Positions 57,487 through 64,000 of a DNA stretch of 64,000 bases are shown here, one piece after another (within the stretch, counting starts at the first letter, position 1; each line of letters opens with the position of its first letter). The notes under the pieces are model-generated. The model saw nothing but the letters and a program-made list of their open reading frames with translations. It was not told where the DNA came from and did not search any database. Both the position numbers and the translations under genes were made by a program. Source of the stretch: Pteria penguin (Eukaryota > Mollusca > Bivalvia > Pterioida > Pteriidae); contig CM068586.1 in the NCBI GenBank assembly GCA_035048485.1, positions 50,184,433 to 50,248,432 of the forward strand, read 5' to 3'.

Positions 57487-58904
57487 ATCGACATGAGCGT
57501 CCCCTGGTGGTGTGTTACATCAGACATACAATGAAATCTCTGTACATTAATATCAACATTAGAACAAAGGACAATAAACTCAGCATTCACAATATTTCGG
57601 TCTCCTGACCTTCCGGTAAATTTCATTTGGAATTGGTAGCGTAAGTTATGTGAAATCCATCATATTTCATAACCGATATATGAAAAATTCATATGGTATC
57701 TGATTGATAACAACGGATTGGAATAGTAATAATATGCGGAGTGTTGATGGAATGTTTTGTTTATTTATTTATTTATTTCTTTTTTCTTCTTTCAGAAGTG
57801 AATAATTATTTTACTTGGATTGCATCGTCTTTATATTGTTTCTACAACCATCTCTGAATTTAAGCAACAAGTAACATACACGTAGAAGATAGATAAAAAA
57901 ATCAAATAAATAAAGAGAAACTTTTATCGCGATAGCGAAATATATTACATGTATTAAACCTGTTTCCTGAAGGGAACTGTCCGTAAACGATAAAAGATAA
58001 ACCCCATTCAGTCATTGCACTTTCCGAATCTCATACTGTGTGGTGAACGCTCTAAAACAAAGGATAACTTACAGAGCCCCAAAACTTGTTGCTTTTCAAT
58101 ATGGGTTACACTAGCTCATTAATTTCTGTAAAACAGACCATGAAACACTCGATTCTCTCGGAGTTTTATGTTGTCGTTTATTTAGAATGTAAGGTCTCTA
58201 TGGACGTCTTCGTTGAAGGAAGCTATTAAAACGTCGATGTGATCTTGTAGTCAATTCTACCACTTTTAAAACTCACAAAATGAAAATTGAAACTTGGAAT
58301 AAAATATAGCACGAACTGTCTAATTCGATACATTGGTATATATAGCAGTATAAGAACTCTTATGTAAAGTACTTCTCTTGTACTTTTGGAAGTCGATTGC
58401 ACTTTATTCCGGAAGGGGTCGAATTGTACTGCATTTACAACAAAGTTAAGATATAATTGATTTTCTGTTTAGAAGGTCAGACGGACCAACTTAATACACA
58501 GCGAGTTATGTAATATAGAAATTTAAGCTTTTGTTTTAAATCAAGAAATCTATGGCTAAAAGAATTTATTTTCTGTTTTTCTGGATTATTTCTTAAAAAT
58601 GGCACCAGACGTGGATTCAGATTTTGATGTGCTATCGACAATTCTCACCAAGGGTTATGGTGGTAATGTCCAAATCATCGGAAGCGGACACTACATGCTC
58701 AAGTGTCCAGTAAGATTCAAAACTTCGGCCTTGAAATGATTCACTACTAATTCGGCTACTCTGCGTGCTGCTGATAAGGTTTTTATACGTCTTACAGTAT
58801 CCGTAGCTACATGTTAATTTTGAGATGGACCCGTCGAAAGTATACCCAGAATACACAATACATGTATAAGTGGTATAAACATATTTCCTGAGGGACTATC
58901 TCAT
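57487..58904. other. non-coding stretch, nothing recognised
   Basis: AT-rich with no supported gene, array or element. Confidence 0.4.
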
Positions 58905-59156
58905 TGATTTACTCCACGATTATTTCACGCATATGGTGACGGCATCTGTCTGATGCATTGCATAGAAATTTACACCTTTGCAACGGACCTACCCGAAGCA
59001 GTGAGAGATCTTGAACCTGTCTCGCCTTCCATGACACAGGATCTAGGTTTTTACAGTCTCATACGAAAGACAGAACACCGGTGTGCCCAGGTCGGTAATC
59101 AAACCCGGGGCCTTTCGGTCACAAGCCTAGCACCTCGTCCACTAGGCCACACCGGT
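58905..59156 (-). mobile_element. tRNA-headed SINE, family B, minus-strand copy
   Basis: Minus-strand CCGGTGTGGCCTAGTGGACG is followed by the B box GGGTTTGATTACC, then CGTATGAGACTGTAAAAACC (central block) and AGATCTCTCACTGCTTCGGG, GTCCGTTGCAAAGG and GATGCCGTCACCATATGCGT. These align in order with the copy at 42270. TATCTCA on both sides (58897-58903 and 59166-59172) may be a short target-site duplication. Confidence 0.88.
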
Positions 59157-62100
59157 TTAGGGGGTTATCTCAAGGTAAAGAGTATGTACGAGCATCTGTA
59201 AGATGTCTCAATACTTTAAGTTATAGTTTCAAATTGATTACCTTTACTTCCAGTCTGAACATAAAAACATATTTGTGTTTACTTGTTGTTGGTGCTTAAA
59301 GCAACATCATGAATTTCCCACTTACATGGTACCGACCAGTGCTCAGATGCAAAGGAACCAAAGTGACCAGAAAAAGACCAACTTCCACCAGGGAATATTA
59401 ATGTCCCCCCCCCCCCCTCTCATCGATCCACAACAGGTTATCGAGCACGGACTGAAAAGGCAAAAAGGGGCATAGTGAGTTTCAGCGTCTCGCTTCAGCT
59501 GGGAAAATGGAAAAGTTAAAGTAGGATATATGCTCGGGACAAGGACTGTCGCAAGTATTGGTTACTCCCCTAGCCATACTTCGTAGTAATTTCTGAAAAT
59601 GTAACAGCGCCGCCAAGCGGAAATATGAGTTGCGGTCCTTTTACTTACCTCATTCTCAACCAATCAGAATAACATTTACAACATTCAACTAAACTGAAAC
59701 TAGGTCATCATGGAAATTAACGAAACATCGATAAATAGAATTACAAGCAATACGGGCGACGGAACTTGTGTCTAGAAGATGAAGTAGAGCAATAATAAAT
59801 TGAACGTGTATTCTGTTATTTAATGCATTTTAGAATGAAGTTAGAATATAATGTAATACTATTCGATGTTGCTAAGAATAATGCAGATTCAGAATTCCAC
59901 AAGGTTCGTCTAATCGAACACTCCATGAACATGTTGAATCGGTGCATTCAAATGTTGTGTTTTAGATTACTAATTGCAACCGTTAGATCTAGAAACTAAT
60001 AAGAGACGTAAACCTCTCACGATTTTGCCATTCCGGAAAACCAATAAGCGTCGTATCTTTGCACCACTTGACAGGTAATTTGGCGGGAAAGTAACTAATT
60101 AAGTGTGGGTGCCTCCTAATTAAACATACGAACTGGACGTTAGCTGTCTGATGCGCTTTCCTCACACACCAGAAAGCTTTTATTCCCTCTTGGTCAATTT
60201 AACATGAGCAACGTGAGTGTAATTTTTATTTTGAAACAGCATGGCGCGGGGAAATTGACTAATAAAACGATGATTAGAGAATTTGCCCAATTGTTATAAC
60301 TATGCTATTTTTTAGAGTACGGAAATTACCGGATAACTACGACTGTGTCATTCGTTATTTACTAAAACAACCGGTTAGTCGTCATAGTTTTATTCATCGA
60401 CAACAAAATAGTTACGACTTTATCATTTGTTGGAAATTGCCGAGCATTTACCGATTACATTAGATATACTTTACATTATTGTCGTATATTTTTCGTATTC
60501 TGAAACAGCCGAATAGAACCATGTCCTTTATCAGTTACGAAAATTGCCGACTATGCATGACTGACAACATTTATTGTGGAAAGTGCCGAGTAGTTCCGAG
60601 TGTATTAATCTAATCCGATAAAGGGATCGCAAACATTGCCCGCTGAGATGATCCTCGCCACAAATAAACAGCAGCGGGATAAAAGTAAACGTTGGTCCAA
60701 CAAACGCTTGATAGTACAAAACATCGTGTGGCGAAAACGCTCACGTTGTGACCGCAGCTATCGAGTGTCTTGGCCCCGAACCTCCCCAATGCTCACATAC
60801 TACCCGGAGGTTATAGCTCTCCAGCAGATCGCGGGTTTCCTTAGCGGAGATAAGACATGATCCGGTGATCAATACACTGTCTGCATATATTCGTTGCTCA
60901 CTATTGTTTCTAACATCCAAAGAAATGTTGATCCATCAGGTCACACGGCTTACTTACTTATTGCAATTTTCAAATATTAATGCAGTGAGGTAATTCGCGT
61001 CAATGGCGAATACAGAGCAGAGCAGGAGGTCGAGCTTCTGTAACAACCCCCCCCCCTCCCCCACCACCACCACCATCACCAACAGGGTTGAATTAGAGTA
61101 AGAATTCAAACGGGTTCTGAACTAACTCCCCCACCCGCCCCTTTCTTGCTGGCTGAAATAACATAGGTCGAACGGATCTGACTTTCCCCTCCCCACTGGC
61201 GGAAATAGAGTACTAGGTGGCAGGGGTTCCTCGCAACCTAAAATAAATTAGTAAATAGATAAATAAAGGAATAATAAATAAATAATTAAATGAATGAATA
61301 ATAAATGAATAAAAGAAATAAATAATACACATATACACGATCAATGCAAACGGAGTTTTGTGAAAAATGACATTCCTACATTACACACAAGTAAAGTAAA
61401 ACATTAAAATATTATAAAGAATTAAATAATCAAACAAATAAATAAATAAACAAAGAAATAACAGCTCCAGAAATAAGTCTCTTTGAAAAGAAGAAAATTA
61501 AAAAAAAAATTAATGTCGTTGCCTTAAATAATATTCCTAAAATACAGACCATTCAGAATATAAATGATTAGATATGGACACTTAGAATTAATATATTCTT
61601 TCTGTAAACACACATATTAATTATATATACCAAAATATTAAATAAATTTTGTAAAAAATCGATTTAACTTTTCTTTGCTTCCTCACATCAAAATAATCGT
61701 CTTTTTAAAAATGTAAATTTATTCAATAACAAAAGAGGTTTTGTTAAATGTACTGGCATAACGCCTCGTTATAAATTCAGATTTGATTGAAAATATCAAT
61801 AAAGCATGGGATAGGATATCGAAGGAGGGGGATAAATAATTTTCCTAAATAGATTATTACTGAATGGACATAATAATAAAGAATAAAGAACAGAAAGATG
61901 GTTATTACAATGATTTATATGTCAGAGAGTTTTGGGGTGTGGGATAAGTTTGGGTGTTTTTGTTTTCGTTTCTAGTTTGAAAAAAGAGGGATGGGGCTCA
62001 TTTTTTCTTCTGTTTTCCTTTTTTCTTTCTTTCTTTCTATCTATCTATCTTTCTTTCTTTCTTGTGCTCTGTCGAAATAAATTATACGGTGGGATTAAAC

Positions 62101-62175
62101 TGCGGACCACTTCAGATTCATTTAATTCTATGCAGAGTTAGATTAATCAGAGAATACTATTTTGTGGACGATGTG
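59157..62175. other. non-coding stretch with minor repeats
   Basis: Variants of GGAAATTRCCGA recur at about 60321, 60431, 60537 and 60578, hinting at an old repeat. MITE-family end fragments (CACTGGCGGAAA near 61187, TCAATGGCGAATAC near 61000) and (TTTC)n/(TATC)n at 62024-62063 are present. No gene was recognised. Confidence 0.45.

Positions 62176-62936
<761 letters not shown>

Positions 62937-62986
<50 letters not shown>
62937..62986. repeat. (TA)n microsatellite abutting the Helitron-like 5' end
   Basis: About 48 bp of TA repeats end exactly where the Helitron-like element begins. Confidence 0.97.
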
Positions 62987-62987
<1 letters not shown>

Positions 62988-63713
62988 CTATTATACCCCC
63001 GGCAAACAAAGTCTGTCCGTCCGTCTGCCCAGTTAAAGCTGTATATCCTATGTTCCCTAGTACAGTGCATATTATAGGTAAATTTATTTTAAATTGTTTT
63101 GATTATATATATAAGCCTAAAACATATTAAAAAAGAGCCCTTGCAAATGTTGTGATCAAATTCGTCGTATTAAGTGGGTTATGGCTGTCTAAAACGCGAT
63201 GTTTGTAAACACAATGTTTACAACCAACTCATCACGTGATCTAGCTTGACGAGTAACTGAAAAAATCTGCATTCAAGTCTGCTAAAATAAGTATTTACTG
63301 AAATTGTTTTCTTTTGGAGTCTCCCTTCATCGTATTTGTTTTGATTAAGATGCGCATGCGCGAAGTAACGTTATGTTTGTATTTATGGAATACCCGCTTT
63401 ATTTACGAAGCATTTTCCTTTTATTTTGATATCTCCGAGGGTTTGAGACAACAAAACATGTTATTAACGCAAAGTTAATAACTTCAGCCATTCGAGAAAA
63501 TACAGCTTTTGTTTTACATACGTTAATTCTTTAAATTATACCGAAATGTAGGGTATACAACTTTAAGAAGTTTGATGAAGTAAGTTTCGCAAAATGTTTA
63601 AGTGGGACATCCATTACACTTATACCAGTGATGTATCATGAAGTTGGGATAAATTATTACATGCTTTAACCTTTGTTTCATCGGGGGTATTTGTCCCGTT
63701 AGGACAGTTCTAG
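62987..63713 (+). mobile_element. non-autonomous Helitron-like element
   Basis: The element begins TCTATTATACCCCCGGC after an A. It ends with a small hairpin (TGTCC-CGTTA-GGACA) three bases before CTAG, followed by T. TC at the 5' end, a 3' hairpin before CTRR, and insertion between A and T are the Helitron signature. ATACCCCCGGCAAACAAAG near the left end and CTTTGTTTCATCGGGGGTAT near the right end are also inverted relative to each other. The 727 bp contain no Rep/helicase ORF, so mobility would need a partner. Similar ends are common in bivalve genomes (memory). Confidence 0.7.
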
Positions 63714-64000
63714 TTTATTCTTAATACTGGAGGGGTTCACTTTCCGATCTGCAACCATGCCTCCTGGTAACCACGGCAACATCAAGCATCTCCACGCGGG
63801 ATTTTGTCTCTATAAATATTTGAGAGTATGTTTTAATGACGATTTCCTATCTCAAGTTAATTTTATACAGCACACTTTAGGTTAAAAAGAAGAGAAAAAA
63901 ATCTATGTTACTGTTATCATTTATCCGTGGCTAGAGCCGAGGTAAAATATTTCTATTATAAATCACACACAAAAAGAAAAAAAAAAAGAAAGAAAAGCTA
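63714..64000. other. non-coding end of window
   Basis: Nothing was recognised beyond an A-rich run at the very end. Confidence 0.5.

Overview
The window looks like animal nuclear DNA, most likely a mollusc or another lophotrochozoan. It is AT-rich and has no bacterial-style gene packing or operons. Most long reading frames are by-products of tandem repeats, and several tRNA-headed SINE families, a Helitron-like element and MITE-like elements are scattered through it. The mollusc assignment is inference from the style of the SINEs (heads with A and B boxes, tails ending in GACGTAAAAC plus CAAT/CAAC runs) and from the Helitron-like ends. No search was run.

Only one long protein gene is certain. 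It is the single polyprotein ORF (1999 aa, minus strand) of a complete BEL/Pao LTR retrotransposon at 45037-52487. The two 648-bp LTRs look identical by eye over their whole length, and the insertion is flanked by a perfect 5-bp duplication (CAGAC). The ORF carries gag-like, zinc-knuckle, protease, reverse transcriptase, RNase H and integrase regions with their catalytic residues in place, so the copy looks young and possibly still competent.

Layout: 1-10 kb is non-coding with one MITE, one 22-bp tandem array and one near-perfect hairpin. 10-24 kb holds SINEs, several minisatellites (53, 15, 38, 57 and 43 bp units) and microsatellites. One SINE interrupts the 53-bp array. 24-36 kb is repeat-poor and may be intronic or regulatory. 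It contains an exact match to the SOX-POU composite motif and a compact gene model for a small secreted peptide (34.4-35.0 kb, minus strand: TATA, signal-peptide exon, GTAAGT donor, 244-bp intron, short second exon, AATAAA). 36-44 kb is dominated by tandem repeats: an (ATT)n tract, a 12-bp array of 1.3 kb, a 30-bp array built around a perfect palindrome, a TTATA array and a 35-bp array. 45-52.5 kb is the BEL/Pao element. 54-57 kb has CAR-rich DNA and an 87-bp array whose units are tRNA-like. 57-64 kb has a three-armed inverted repeat, another SINE, long (AT)n tracts and a 727-bp Helitron-like element.

Apart from the retrotransposon's own parts there is no evidence of genes working together. 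Minisatellite ORFs of up to 457 codons are treated as artefacts of repeat units whose length is a multiple of three.
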